Source: Baffinella frigidus (taxonomy: Eukaryota; Cryptophyceae; Cryptomonadales; Baffinellaceae). Taken from it: DNA of 15,010 nucleotides. Under the pieces are notes generated by a model, which did not search any database, was not told the origin of the DNA, and saw only the letters and a list, made by a program, of their open reading frames with translations. The stretch is taken from contig MU646654.1 of assembly GCA_026770585.1 (NCBI GenBank), forward strand, positions 219,508-234,517, written 5' to 3'. The number at the start of each line of letters is the position of its first letter. Position 1 is the stretch's first letter. Below are positions 1 through 7,106 of the stretch, in pieces. The position numbers were made by a program, and so were the translations under genes.

Positions 1-359
1 GGACGCGGACACGGCCTTCAAGGGCGCCGAGACCCTCCACGGCCTCAAGTTCGATGGTACCCCCAAAACCCGAGCACCCGAGCGCCCGAACCCCGAAACC
101 CTTCCTCAAGTTCTACACCCTACACCCTACACCCTACACCTTAAGCCCTAAGCCCTAAACCCTAAACCCTAAACCTTAAGCTCTAAACCCTAGACCCTAG
201 ACCCTAAACCCTAGACCCTAAACCCTAAACCCGAAGCCCTAAACCCTAAACCCTGAACCCTAAATCACAGGGCGGCCAGTGTCGGCGTCGTTCGCGCCCG
301 AGGAGATCTTCTCGCGCCTCCTCATCGCCAACAAGGCGCCCGGCCTCGTCCTCGACTAG
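1..359 (+). CDS. 3' end of an RRM/UHM-type RNA-binding protein gene (two exons)
   Basis: Two exons can be read: 2-56 (open at the window edge) and 271-359, ending in TAG at 357-359. The intron 57-270 is GT...AG and the join is in phase 1. The upstream exon ends in ...AFKGAETLHGLKFDG and the downstream exon begins RPVSASFAPEEIFSRLL. Across the join this matches the helix-2/strand-4 end of an RNA recognition motif: A-x(2)-A, L-x-G-x-x-F-x-G-R-x-V-x-A-x-F. The GR-x-V-x-A-x-F-x-x-E-x-F form resembles the U2AF-homology motif at the C-terminus of U2AF65, SPF45 and PUF60, which bind splicing partners; that sub-assignment is inference. About 19 residues follow the domain. Codons are strongly G/C-ending, unlike the surrounding DNA. 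The RNP motifs lie outside the window, so the exact protein cannot be named. Confidence 0.55.
57..270 (+). repeat. Intron made of degenerate telomere-like heptamers
   Basis: Between the donor GTACCC (57) and the acceptor CACAG (266-270) almost the whole 214 bp is variants of CCCTAAA: CCCTACA near 120-140, CCCTAAG, CCCTAGA, CCCTAAA and CCCTGAA. The start (61-105) is more degenerate (CCCGAGCA, CCCGAAA). The C-rich strand is the coding strand, so the transcript would carry CCCUAAA units. The spliced frame is open and fits the RRM consensus, which supports real intron status. Confidence 0.6.
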
Positions 360-389
360 TGCCTGCACGTCTCGAGGTAGTGAATTCAC

Positions 390-394
390 TGTAA
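390..394 (+). promoter_or_regulatory. Possible TGTAA polyadenylation signal
   Basis: TGTAA occurs 31 bases after the TAG stop of the RNA-binding protein gene. TGTAA is the usual polyadenylation signal in green algae such as Chlamydomonas. A 5-base match is weak alone; position after the stop is the only support. It lies by a short palindrome (GTGAATTCAC, 382-391). Confidence 0.25.
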
Positions 395-457
395 AATCAG
401 TGGATTTGCACCAGATTACGGCCTGGTCAAACGACCCAGACATAGCCACTAGGCCCT

Positions 458-532
458 TCGGGAGCCTACCCCAATTACAGTCGACGTATTGGCCTCGGGG
501 AGCTTACCCCAATTACAGTCGACCTATCGGCC
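458..532 (+). repeat. Two-copy ~37-bp tandem repeat
   Basis: Two adjacent copies share the cores GGGAGC(C/T)TACCCC and AATTACAGTCGAC, then a (G/A)TATYGGCC end. Together with 360-457 and 533-588 this fills the gap between the gene end and the first mobile element. I see no other structure in that gap. Confidence 0.6.
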
Positions 533-590
533 GTCCTGGACTAGGTCCTTGCATTCCGAGGGAACACACAGGGTGAGCGCACGGGGCCTA

Positions 591-707
591 CAGGGGTACC
601 TCACTCATACGAAACCGACCTCCCGTAGGACCCTACAGTAGGGCTGTGCCTAGGGTCCTATGGTGGTCCTAGGGGGGGGGCGGTTTCTTATGAGCGAGGT
701 ACCCCTG
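591..707. mobile_element. MITE family A, intact copy (A1)
   Basis: Terminal inverted repeats begin CAGGGGTACCTC and end GAGGTACCCCTG, continuing inward through CATA(A/C)GAAACC and a C/G-rich tract. The element is 117 bp and flanked on both sides by TA (589-590, 708-709), the expected target duplication. The middle holds ACCCTACAGTAGGGC and CCTAGGGTCCTA. No coding capacity. TA duplication suggests a Tc1/mariner-like enzyme, but the superfamily is inference. This copy gives the uninterrupted reference for the nested pair at 1541-1764. Confidence 0.75.
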
Positions 708-797
708 TAGGGCGGGCACGCCTCGGGGCGAGAGAGCGCGGAGGAAGAGTGAAGGGGTGCCTCGCATCAGGAGGCGCTCCGTCCTAGGACCCTAGTA

Positions 798-1014
798 CAG
801 GGGTATCTCGCCCATAAGAAACGGTTCTGATAAGAACGAAACGTTTTTTGAGGGGCGGCGGTTCTTGATTTTAAGAACATGCCACCGACCGTTTTTCCTG
901 CGTTTCTTAATAAAGAAGAACGTGCCACCAGCCGTTTCCCCTGCGTTTCTTCAGTTTCCAGAACGTGCCACCGACCATTTTCAGAATCCCCGCTTCGTAT
1001 GAGCGAGGTACCCG
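798..1014. mobile_element. MITE family A, longer copy with internal tandem repeats
   Basis: The left end CAGGGGTATCTCGCCCATAAG (from 798, preceded by TA) and the right end CGTATGAGCGAGGTACCCG (followed by TA) are family-A termini; the right tip has lost two bases. The interior differs from other copies: three degenerate ~42-bp units start near 873, 916 and 959, each containing AGAAC(A/G)TGCCACC and most ending TGCGTTTCTT. Confidence 0.6.
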
Positions 1015-1077
1015 TACATGTACATGTAGGAGGAGGCACACCCTCCTAGCAGCCTACAGTAGGCCTTTACCTACAGC

Positions 1078-1245
1078 CCTATAGCGGTCCCAGGAAAATC
1101 TAGGAAAGCGCCACCCCCTAGTAGGACCCTACAGTAGGCCTGTGACTCTAGGGCCCTATGGTGGTCCTACGTGGGGGGGCGCTTTCTTATGTGTTTCTGG
1201 GACCGCCATAGGGTCGCGATCTCTTATGAGCGAGGTACCCCTGTA
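1078..1245. mobile_element. Rearranged family-A copy with palindromic interior
   Basis: The right end CTTATGAGCGAGGTACCCCTG (to 1243, then TA) is a family-A terminus. A ~135-bp inverted repeat lies to the left: CTATAGCGGTCCCAG (1079-1093) pairs with CTGGGACCGCCATAG (1197-1211), and the A-type core CCTACAGTAGGCC sits inside (1129-1141). A proper left terminus is missing. Confidence 0.5.
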
Positions 1246-1298
1246 GCGTTCAGATAGAAGAATTCGTTTTCGCACGTGGGACACTGGAACCCGACATA

Positions 1299-1316
1299 CA
1301 GGGGTACCTCGCTCTG
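1299..1316 (+). mobile_element. Isolated family-A left terminus
   Basis: CAGGGGTACCTCGCTCTG preceded by TA matches the family-A left end. No partner terminus in the right place is visible; a TCCCTTAAG element begins 65 bp further on. Probably a decayed or deleted copy. Confidence 0.5.
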
Positions 1317-1380
1317 AAGGTATGCCGCACGAGCTGTCCGATCTCTGATGATTCACTCACAGGATTCCTTACAACTACTA

Positions 1381-1482
1381 TCCCTTAAGTGACCAGTAGG
1401 CTCATACGCCCTACTGTAGGGCCCTAGAGGACCTGCCTCGGGCTTCCACGGGCGATTATTCACCCGTTGGTCACTTAAGGGA
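1381..1482. mobile_element. TCCCTTAAG-type MITE, copy 1
   Basis: Inverted termini TCCCTTAAGTGACCA (from 1381) and TTGGTCACTTAAGGGA (to 1482), about 16 bp, are flanked by TA on both sides. The interior contains CCCTACTGTAGGGCCCTAG, the motif also seen in families A and B. Related copies: 2277-2386 and a partial one near 14500-14574. Confidence 0.7.
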
Positions 1483-1540
1483 TAGGCGCTCACCCTTGGA
1501 GCCCTTTTACCCGAGGCGGGCCCGTCCAGGACCCGGTCCT

Positions 1541-1764
1541 CACACTCGCTCATAAGAAACTGCCCCCCCCGAGGACCCTACAGTACAGGGGTACCTCGCT
1601 CATAAGAAAACGCCCCCCCCCCTAGGACCCTACAGTAGGGCCCTATGGGGGTCCCTAGGGGGAAGCGTTTTCTTATGAGCGAGGTACCCCTGTAGGGCTA
1701 TGCCTAGGTTCCTACGGTGGTACTAGGGGGGGGTGCGGTTTCTTATGAGCAAGGTACCCCTGTA
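1541..1764. mobile_element. Family-A element interrupted by a second family-A element
   Basis: The outer copy has a decayed left tip (ACACTCGCTCATAAGAAAC) and an intact right end CAAGGTACCCCTG followed by TA. Its middle, ACCCTACAG, is cut at 1585 and resumes GGGCTATGCCTAGG at 1695. The uninterrupted order is seen in the copy at 591-707. Confidence 0.7.
1586..1692. mobile_element. Nested family-A element (inner copy)
   Basis: A 107-bp copy runs from CAGGGGTACCTCGCTCATAA to its near-perfect inverse ending GAGGTACCCCTG. TA precedes (1584-1585) and follows (1693-1694). Taking out this copy and one TA restores the CTACAGTAGGGC core of the outer element. The long matching arms suggest it is among the younger copies here. 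Confidence 0.8.
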
Positions 1765-1933
1765 GCCCTGTCGATGCCTGCGGTGGATGAATGCGGAACA
1801 CCGGCCGATCATGTCACGGGCTGTGAGCCTCGGTCGGACAGGTGATGAGCCTCGGTGGTTGACTACACATGTAACGAAGGTATCTTTGGTCTCGCGTGTG
1901 TGTTGGCCTGCGCGGCCTCTCTCCTCCCAAGCG

Positions 1934-2017
1934 GGAAAGGAAGCATGGCCTCTCTACAGAACAAGTTCCGGTGTCCGCCTATGTTGGGGGCTCGAAAAAC
2001 CTAAAGGACCTAAAGGG
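1934..2017 (+). repeat. Dispersed repeat J, copy 1
   Basis: About 84 bp nearly repeated in direct orientation at 3933-4017: AAAGGAAGCATGGCC, CTACAGAACAAGTTCCGGTG, then GGGCTCGA and AACC...GGACCTAAAGG. Diverged inverted relatives lie at 4306-4400 and 4500-4600. No terminal inverted repeat, poly-A tail or clear RNA polymerase III promoter boxes seen. The flanks 1765-1933 and 2018-2257 show no recognisable gene. Confidence 0.6.
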
Positions 2018-2276
2018 TCTCACGGGCTGGACGTCAAACCACCCAAATTTGAGGCGTCGACCAGGCAGCGCGGATCCCATGTTATGACCCCGCTAGAGAG
2101 GCTCGCGACCTGGTCCATGGCCGAGGCTCGCCACCTGACCGGCCGAGGCTCACACATGTTTGACAGACCCCCTTTCCAGGGGACCCAACTTTTCGCCCAG
2201 CATTTGGTGGGCAGGAATTGGTTCCGATCGTACGCTGGATGCCCCTGGAATCGAATACAGGGGTATCTGGGCTATA

Positions 2277-2386
2277 TCCCGTAAGTGGCCAGGGGGTCGA
2301 AATTGACCCCCGGCAGGTCGTAGGCAGGTCCTAGGATCCTACGGTACAGTGTGTAGGACGTATGAGCCTACTGGTCACTTAAGGGA
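2277..2386. mobile_element. TCCCTTAAG-type MITE nested in A' terminus
   Basis: Termini TCCCGTAAGTGGCCA and TGGTCACTTAAGGGA, flanked by TA at 2275-2276 and 2387-2388. Removing the element and one TA joins GGGCTA to TAAGAA, matching the uninterrupted right arm of the host element (TTCTTATAGCCC at 2537-2548, read in reverse). Confidence 0.8.
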
Positions 2387-2433
2387 TAAGAACACGGGTG
2401 CTTCGACATCGGTCGGTGTCTGCTTTCTTGATT

Positions 2434-2483
2434 TAGTACCAGAGGGTTGACTAAACGCAAGATTTAGTCAACCCTCTGGTACT
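2434..2483. repeat. Stem-loop with ~22-bp arms
   Basis: TTAGTACCAGAGGGTTGACT and, after a ~6-base loop (CGCAAG), AGTCAACCCTCTGGTACT form a near-perfect hairpin inside the A' element. It may be a further small insertion or a fold-back remnant. Confidence 0.7.
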
Positions 2484-2561
2484 CAATTAAGAAAACGGGG
2501 GGGCCCAAATCTGGTCTGTGTTCTTAAGTTCTGGTTTCTTATAGCCCAGATACCCCTGTAA

Positions 2562-2605
2562 TCCCCTAAACCCCAAACCCTGGACCCTGAACCATAAACC
2601 ATACC
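2562..2605 (+). repeat. Short telomere-like block
   Basis: Degenerate CCCTAAA-type units (CCCCTAAACC, CCCAAACCCTGGACCCTG, AACCATAAACC) lie directly after the A' element. About 200 bp of single-copy-looking sequence (2606-2807) follows, in which I recognise no gene. Confidence 0.6.
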
Positions 2606-2807
2606 ACCTTGTCACCCGCGTCGACCTCCATCTTTCCCCTTGTTCAACCATCCTTTCCCTGCAACCCACCACACATTTTGCTCGTGTCTGGTCAAAACAG
2701 TGATTCGAAATCGGCTCTCAAAGTTGACAATCACCAACCCGCACGGGCTGCTCAGATCACCGATTTTCAGCATCAAAAATCCCGAGGAAAAGCCGGATTC
2801 CGTCTTG

Positions 2808-2967
2808 CCACACCGCAGGCTACGAAGGGATTTTCGGGCAGGAAATGCCCGAGTTTTCGTTACCTTATCTGTGGGAACCCCCTATGTTCCTACGGGTTGC
2901 CTACTGTAGGGTCCTAGGCCTTCTCGCTTAGGGGTTATTCGAAATCCCTTCAAAGGTCGCTGTGTGG
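2808..2967 (+). mobile_element. MITE family B, copy 1
   Basis: Left end CCACACCGCAGGCTACGAAG and right end AATCCCTTC...GCTGTGTGG are inverted over ~30 bp. Interior landmarks shared with 7557-7717: CCGAGTTTTCGTTACCTTAT, GGAACCCCCTATG, GCCTACTGTAGGGTCCTAGG and TCGCTTAGGGGTTATTC. Length 160 bp, non-coding. Flanks (TG left, AT right) give no clean target duplication here. Confidence 0.7.
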
Positions 2968-3024
2968 ATTGGCTTAAGTTCCCGAGGGATCCTGAATCGA
3001 ACATCGTCGATTTGATCAGGCTGA

Positions 3025-3236
3025 CCACTCGAGGCTAGAAATGGGACTATTCTAAAACAGGGGTTCGTTTACAAGTGAAAAAAAATAACGAGGTGTGTAG
3101 TAACTTTCACACAAATGGGGGCGTTTGGTCACGTTCCGGGTGGAATTCCGCCCGTAACGTGACAACGCCTGCCCGTGACTGGTACTAGATTTAACAACCC
3201 CACACTTAAAATAGTCCCATTTCTAGCCTCGGGTGG
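3025..3236 (+). mobile_element. MITE family D, copy 1
   Basis: Inverted termini CCACTCGAGGCTAGAAATGG (3025-3044) and CCATTTCTAGCCTCGGGTGG (3217-3236), flanked by a 2-bp duplication GA. Inside, a GTGTGTAGTAACTTTCACAC block (3093-3112) is followed by a hairpin around TTTGGTCACGT (3124-3166). The second copy (7940-8150) lies in opposite orientation with matching flanks but different hairpin arms. Confidence 0.8.
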
Positions 3237-3481
3237 GACTCACAGCGTCAACTTTTGCTGCTTTCGACTTGCCCGGCAGGGGGGCCGTGGGAGTACTTGA
3301 GGCTGGGGCAGGGGTCCTCTTGTGACGGGCTTGAACCCCCCAAAACCGGCTGGTTAAATTCCCCCCGTGTGTTGACTTTGACGCGAAATTGACGTAGATT
3401 TGAGGCTCACGACCTGTGGGTCTGGGGACGTTTTCACGAGTATCGGAGAGGAATTGAGCTTAGTTCGTGGAAAGTTCACTT

Positions 3482-3611
3482 ATTTTCGAGGGCGCACTAA
3501 TCACTCAACGTTGGACCGCCTCGAAACTTGCTGTAGTAAATGCCTCGTGGTGCGATTTAGAAAAATCGGGAATCTCCGATCCGATTTTCGAGGGCGCACT
3601 AATCACTCAAC
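3482..3611 (+). repeat. 28-bp direct repeat, spacing 102 bp
   Basis: ATTTTCGAGGGCGCACTAAT plus CACTCAAC occurs at 3482-3509 and identically at 3584-3611. It sits at the end of an otherwise featureless stretch (3237-3481) for which I have no assignment. Confidence 0.75.
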
Positions 3612-3710
3612 AAACACGACGGCTCACGCCAGGGGGAGAGAAGCGACGCGACCAGAAGTCTCAAGCTGTCCTCAACCACCCCTAGGGTAGGTCCTTTCGG
3701 GTAGAAAACC

Positions 3711-3786
3711 AGGACCCTACAGTAGGCCCATGCCTAGGGCCCTACGGTGGTCCTAGGGGGGGGCGCGGTTTCTTAGCGAGGTACCC
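3711..3786 (+). mobile_element. Family-A fragment (right half)
   Basis: AGGACCCTACAGTAGGCCCA, then CCTAGGGCCCTACGGTGGTC, GCGGTTTCTTAGCGAGGTACC match the middle and right arm of the copy at 591-707. The left arm and the very tip are missing. Confidence 0.65.
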
Positions 3787-3932
3787 CCTCGGCCAAGAAA
3801 TGAGGGGACTGCCCCACGGGGGGGGGAGCGAAGTTTTTTTTAAGTTGATGTGCCGTCGGCTCATGCTACGATGAGGACGCCCTTTAGCCGGTTTCTGCCG
3901 CGATCCTCTGTACAGGGGGGCTTGATGTGATC

Positions 3933-4017
3933 CGAAAGGAAGCATGGCCTTTCTACAGAACAAGTTCCGGTGTCCGCCTGTGTTGGGAGCTCGAAGAACC
4001 TCACGGACCTAAAGGGG
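3933..4017 (+). repeat. Dispersed repeat J, copy 2
   Basis: Matches 1934-2017 with about ten differences, sharing AGCATGGCCT, CTACAGAACAAGTTCCGGTG and GGACCTAAAGG. Two weaker relatives in opposite orientation at about 4306-4400 and 4500-4600 share CTCCCAACAT(A/G)GCCCAACG and CGACACGCC with each other. Confidence 0.6.
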
Positions 4018-4616
4018 GAGACATGATCGAGATGCAGGGCTCTAACGCTCGTAACCACCCTCAAGGGGTGGATCGTTCACTGGAACGCCTCGCTCAGTAG
4101 GGGGGAAAGCGAGGTTTAACAAGTAGACAAACACGACCGCTTCACGCTAGGGGGAGAGATTTAGGGGGAAAAGCAGGTTTATTGAGTTGACAAACACGAC
4201 CGCTGCACGCCACGTGGAGAGGTAGGCCGAGACGCAACGCCCGTACCGGTAACCACCCCTAAGGGGTGGGTCGTAGGTCCTCGGTTTTAGGACGATCCTT
4301 TAGGTCCTTTAGGTTTTGATTTCTCCCAACATAGCCCAACGACACGCCTTTCCTAGTTTCCGTAGGATCCTAGAAAAGATCTGCAGAAAAAGCATTTTAG
4401 GTCCTTCTGGGGGTGCATTTTAGTTCCTTCTGGGGGTCCTTCTGGGGGGTTTGGTGCGAAAAGCAAGGTTTAAACAAGTTGACAAACACGACCGCTTCTT
4501 TAGGTCCTTTAGGTTTTAATTTCTCCCAACATGGCCCAACGACACGCCCTTCCGTAGAAAGGACTGCAGAGAAAGCATCTTGCTTTCGGATCGAGCCGCC
4601 TATGGAGCTTATGGAG

Positions 4617-4789
4617 CTTTAATGAACTTCGTACAGCAGCACACACGTTCCCACGTCCGGTGGACCGAAACGTCATGGTGAGCACGGAAGCGGGGGCTGG
4701 TCCTGGAGCTATAGCAGGTTTCGACACGGATAATCCCGACCGACCCTTATTACTTGGCGAACCCCCTTCGTCTTATCGCAGTCGTTGAT
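4617..4789 (+). other. Short open frame, weak coding candidate
   Basis: A frame open on the plus strand from about 4570 to a TGA at 4787-4789 contains an ATG near 4675 that would give a 38-residue peptide (MVSTEAGAGPG...). I recognise no domain. It could be a decayed exon or chance. Downstream, 4790-5050 shows GTCGTTGATTTCGTTGATTTC and no clear feature. Confidence 0.12.
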
Positions 4790-5133
4790 TTCGTTGATTT
4801 CGTGTTTAATAAACAGGATTGTCGGTGTCAGTCGTCGTGATGAAAAGGAACAGTGGGACGTGACTTGGGGCTCATGACCTGTGTGGCTCACCCCAGAATT
4901 GTGAAAAAATTATCGCGGGATCAGGGGGGCGAGGTTGTGAAGAAAGAGGTGGTGTGTGCTTTGAGCCACGTGGAGAACGCCCGCAGCTGGGAGCAGCCCC
5001 CCTGCCCCCCGGCCCGGGGACTATCGGGGGGCGACCTGTGCTCTAGTCCAGCGCCCAGCATGGCAGCGCTGCGACCCACAGGCCCTTCCCCTGGTTTTCG
5101 CATGGCGGCGTGAACGGTTCCGCAGCCGCAGCC

Positions 5134-5708
5134 ATGAACAAGCAGCCCGTTCAGAGCTACCGCGCTGCTCGCGCACGGCGCGGGTCGGCTGAGGGAGGGG
5201 CTGCGGGGGACGGGGGCTTGGATGATGTCCCCCCGGCTACTCGAGCAGTGCTCGAGACCCTGCGGGCGCTGGAGGAGGAGGATGACCAAAAAGGTTTCCA
5301 ACCTCTCAAAATAACCACCATCATACATCCTTCCAGTCATCCCCTTCTTCTCTCCATTTGATGAATTCCTTCCATCCTTCCTTCCTTCCTTGATTCAGGG
5401 TCCTGAACCAAGGGCGAGAGCCTGCCGGGAAGTATCTGTAAGCGATCTCCCCCATTCGCTCTCTCCGACGGGGAGCCTGCCAGCCAGTGTCCGAGAATGA
5501 GCTCATTCTGCGCAGAGAGGCTAGCGGGCTGCGGTATCCTGGCAGCAGGGTCCTTTGTTGTATACACGAGCCAGTCGGATTCCGACAGGTTGTGGAAAAC
5601 ACCAAGGGACCTGGCTCTGTCTCAGTCTGCTTTGAGCCTCACCAATTTCGTGAGCCAGGCCTTATTTCACCCCAGGATTTGTGCCACAACCCCATAACGT
5701 TCAAATAG
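5134..5708 (+). CDS. Hypothetical two-exon gene, function unknown
   Basis: The first exon would run from the ATG at 5134 to 5293, with G/C-rich coding-like codons. It reads MNKQPVQSYRAARARRG..., then a Gly/Ala-rich stretch and an acidic helix-like end (TRAVLETLRALEEEDDQK). A GT donor follows at 5294. A CCAG acceptor at 5484-5487 keeps phase 1 and opens a second exon, 5488-5708, ending TAG (SENELILRREASG... to ...CHNPITFK), for about 127 residues. The more pyrimidine-rich acceptor at 5397-5398 would instead stop after two codons, giving ~55 residues. Unspliced, the frame runs to 5361. A 17-codon upstream frame starts at 5060. No domain recognised and no start context to confirm it; a chance frame in GC-rich DNA is possible. 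Confidence 0.3.
5371..5390 (+). repeat. CCTT-type pyrimidine tract
   Basis: TTCCATCCTTCCTTCCTTCC just before TTGATTCAGGG: either a short microsatellite or the polypyrimidine tract of the intron in the gene model at 5134-5708. Confidence 0.5.
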
Positions 5709-5773
5709 TCCGCGAACCCGCCTGCGGCAGCGCTACGGGACCTGGAATAGGCGGTTTGGCCCTGCTAGAGGGA

Positions 5774-5932
5774 CCATAGCGGACTACGAAGGGATTTTCT
5801 GGCCGATTCCAACCCACAATCGGTTTGGGACATCTGCAGGTACAACCCCATGTCCCTATGGATTTCCTAACGCAGGGTCCTACGGATCATGAATCTTATT
5901 CGCTTCTGGATTATTCACGGAATCCCTTCGTA
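5774..5932 (+). mobile_element. Family-B-like element, diverged
   Basis: The left part ATAGCGGACTACGAAGGGAT resembles the B terminus CACAGCGGGCTACGAAGGGA, and the right part GGAATCCCTTCGTA is its inverse. The interior keeps AGGGTCCTACGGATCATG and ATTCGCTTCTGGATTATTC in the same order as other B copies but is strongly diverged. The last ~12 bp of the right end are replaced by the start of the next element at 5933. Confidence 0.55.
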
Positions 5933-6362
5933 CCACACGAGGCTACCATTTTGTGAACAGAACAAATGTCGATTGCAAATGTGTGTAGTAATTTTCATTG
6001 TTGTAGAAATGGGCTCCGCGCGGATTTTTAGAACGTGAGGTGAGGAGGTCAGGAACGTCAAAAATTCGATATTTGGACGAAAAATCGATTTAATGCTATG
6101 TTACAGGTGGTTAATTCTATTTTGGGCATCTTACCCATGCCTAAGATAGCATAAAAGTTCGTTTTCGACGATGTTTTATCTCCTGACCTCACTTCCTGAC
6201 CTGACCTTGAATCCGCGCGGAGCCCATTTCTACAATATATTTGGCCATCAAGCCGCCCGCTTTTCGGGCGTCACGTGCCCAATTGCTGACTTTTGGCGTG
6301 TTTCCTGGGCAATAATCCAATAATCGACTCAGGAATCTGTTCACAAGGGTAGCCTCGTGTGG
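5933..6362. mobile_element. Chimeric family-C element carrying a nested insertion
   Basis: Termini CCACACGAGGCTACCATTTT and GGGTAGCCTCGTGTGG are family-C type. The right half (from ~6265) matches C copies in reverse: TTGCTGACTTTTGGCGTGTTTC, GGGCAATAATCCA. The left half has the motif GTGTAGTAATTTTCATTG (5983-6000), otherwise found in D and E elements. Without the insert at 6001-6235 the element is 195 bp, near the 181-184 bp of other C copies. Confidence 0.65.
6001..6235. mobile_element. Nested inverted-repeat element, 25-bp perfect termini
   Basis: TTGTAGAAATGGGCTCCGCG plus CGGAT (6001-6025) is exactly inverted at 6211-6235. Subterminal sequences are also roughly inverted (AGGTCAGG near 6046, CCTGACCT near 6182 and 6195). 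Non-coding, 235 bp; the only copy in the window. Confidence 0.75.
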
Positions 6363-6417
6363 GAAGAGGTTTATTCGGGGCGATAATTTATTTCCGTGTG
6401 GTAGCCTGCCACCTGCC

Positions 6418-6570
6418 CTCTGAAGTTGCTCAAATAGTGCTCTGGAACTATTTTTCAAAAGTTGATTTTTGCTACAAAATGCGTCAATTTTTGACCTATG
6501 GAGGTCGGATCCGACCTCCATGTCAAGGCAAATATAAAAGGGTTCAGGGCACTATTTGAGCCACCTCCAA
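6418..6570. mobile_element. Inverted-repeat element with perfect central palindrome
   Basis: Arms of ~27 bp: GAAGTTGCTCAAATAGTGCT (from 6422) and AGGGCACTATTTGAGCCACC (from 6546). The centre is a perfect 24-bp palindrome around GGTCGGATCCGACC (6498-6521), bordered by TTGAC and GTCAA. Non-coding. Confidence 0.65.
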
Positions 6571-6654
6571 GGGCTAGTGGTGCTGTGTGGCCGTGCAGAC
6601 CCTCTGTTTTTTGATTAAGCATCATCCCCAGGGTTTGGCCATGAAGTTATTGAT

Positions 6655-6888
6655 CGTGGGGTTTAAGGTTAAGGGTTTAGGTTAACCCTAAGCCCTAAAC
6701 CCGGGTTTAGGGTTGAGGGTTAAGGGTTAAGGGTTTAGGGTCAGCCCTAAACCCGGGTTTATGGTTTATGGTTTATGGTTTATGGTTTACGGTTTATGGT
6801 TTAGGGTTTAGGGTTTAGGGTTTAGGGTTTAGAGTTTAGGGTTGAGGGTTGAGGGTTGAGGGTGAAGGATTCAGGGTTAAGGGTCAAC
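6655..6888 (-). repeat. Telomere-like TTTAGGG array with strand switches
   Basis: Mostly G-rich on the plus strand: TTTAGGG, TTAAGGG, TTGAGGG and a run of TTTATGG. Three orientation switches occur: at 6673-6692 (through GGTTAACC), and at 6693-6712 and 6745-6764, where CCCTAAA runs into TTTAGGG or TTTATGG through CCCGGG. The preceding 6571-6654 is featureless. Confidence 0.8.
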
Positions 6889-6990
6889 CCTGCACCCGCC
6901 TTACGGGTTCAGGGTTTCTTCTTCATCCTCATTACTCTCAACCCACCACCGGGGTGCAGGGAATCAACACTTTCTCTCACCCTAAACCCT

Positions 6991-6996
<6 letters not shown>

Positions 6997-7064
<68 letters not shown>
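6997..7064 (+). repeat. (CT)n microsatellite
   Basis: About 68 bp of nearly pure CT with one TT interruption. A similar tract ends the window at 14985-15010. Confidence 0.95.
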
Positions 7065-7067
<3 letters not shown>

Positions 7068-7106
7068 GCTCCACACGCGACGGAACGCGCTCCCGACGCA
7101 TGTTAA

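Larger units (their letters stand above)
2258..2558. mobile_element. Family-A relative (A') with TCTGGG termini
   Basis: Inverted termini CAGGGGTATCTGGGCTAT (2258-2275) and ATAGCCCAGATACCCCTG (2541-2558) are exact over 18 bp and flanked by TA. The left arm is split by the element at 2277-2386. The interior also holds a stem-loop (2434-2483) and lacks the A-type CCTACAGTAGG core of its own. Confidence 0.75.
3607..4500 (+). repeat. Dispersed repeat I (ACAAACACGACCGCT), four copies
   Basis: Copies at about 3607-3641, 4117-4157, 4176-4213 and 4471-4500 share ACAAACACGAC(C/G)GCT. The first three continue into CACGC and a GGGGGAGAG or GTGGAGAG end. Two copies are linked to a small palindrome CCACCC(C/T)(T/C)AAGGGGTGG (near 4057-4072 and 4252-4268). 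The surrounding 3.6-4.6 kb is thus mostly repeat. No coding signal. Confidence 0.6.

Noticed and set aside
57-270. Chromosome end (true telomere) at the start of the window
   Set aside because: The array is degenerate and lies between two joinable exons with about 14.7 kb beyond it, so it is interstitial.
1934-2017. Repeat J as a tRNA- or 5S-derived SINE
   Set aside because: No convincing A/B box pair, no poly-A or T-run terminator, and no cloverleaf could be drawn.
4921-5340. 139-residue minus-strand frame
   Set aside because: Antisense of the GC-rich candidate exon at 5134-5293; no domain, and GC-rich DNA keeps several frames open.
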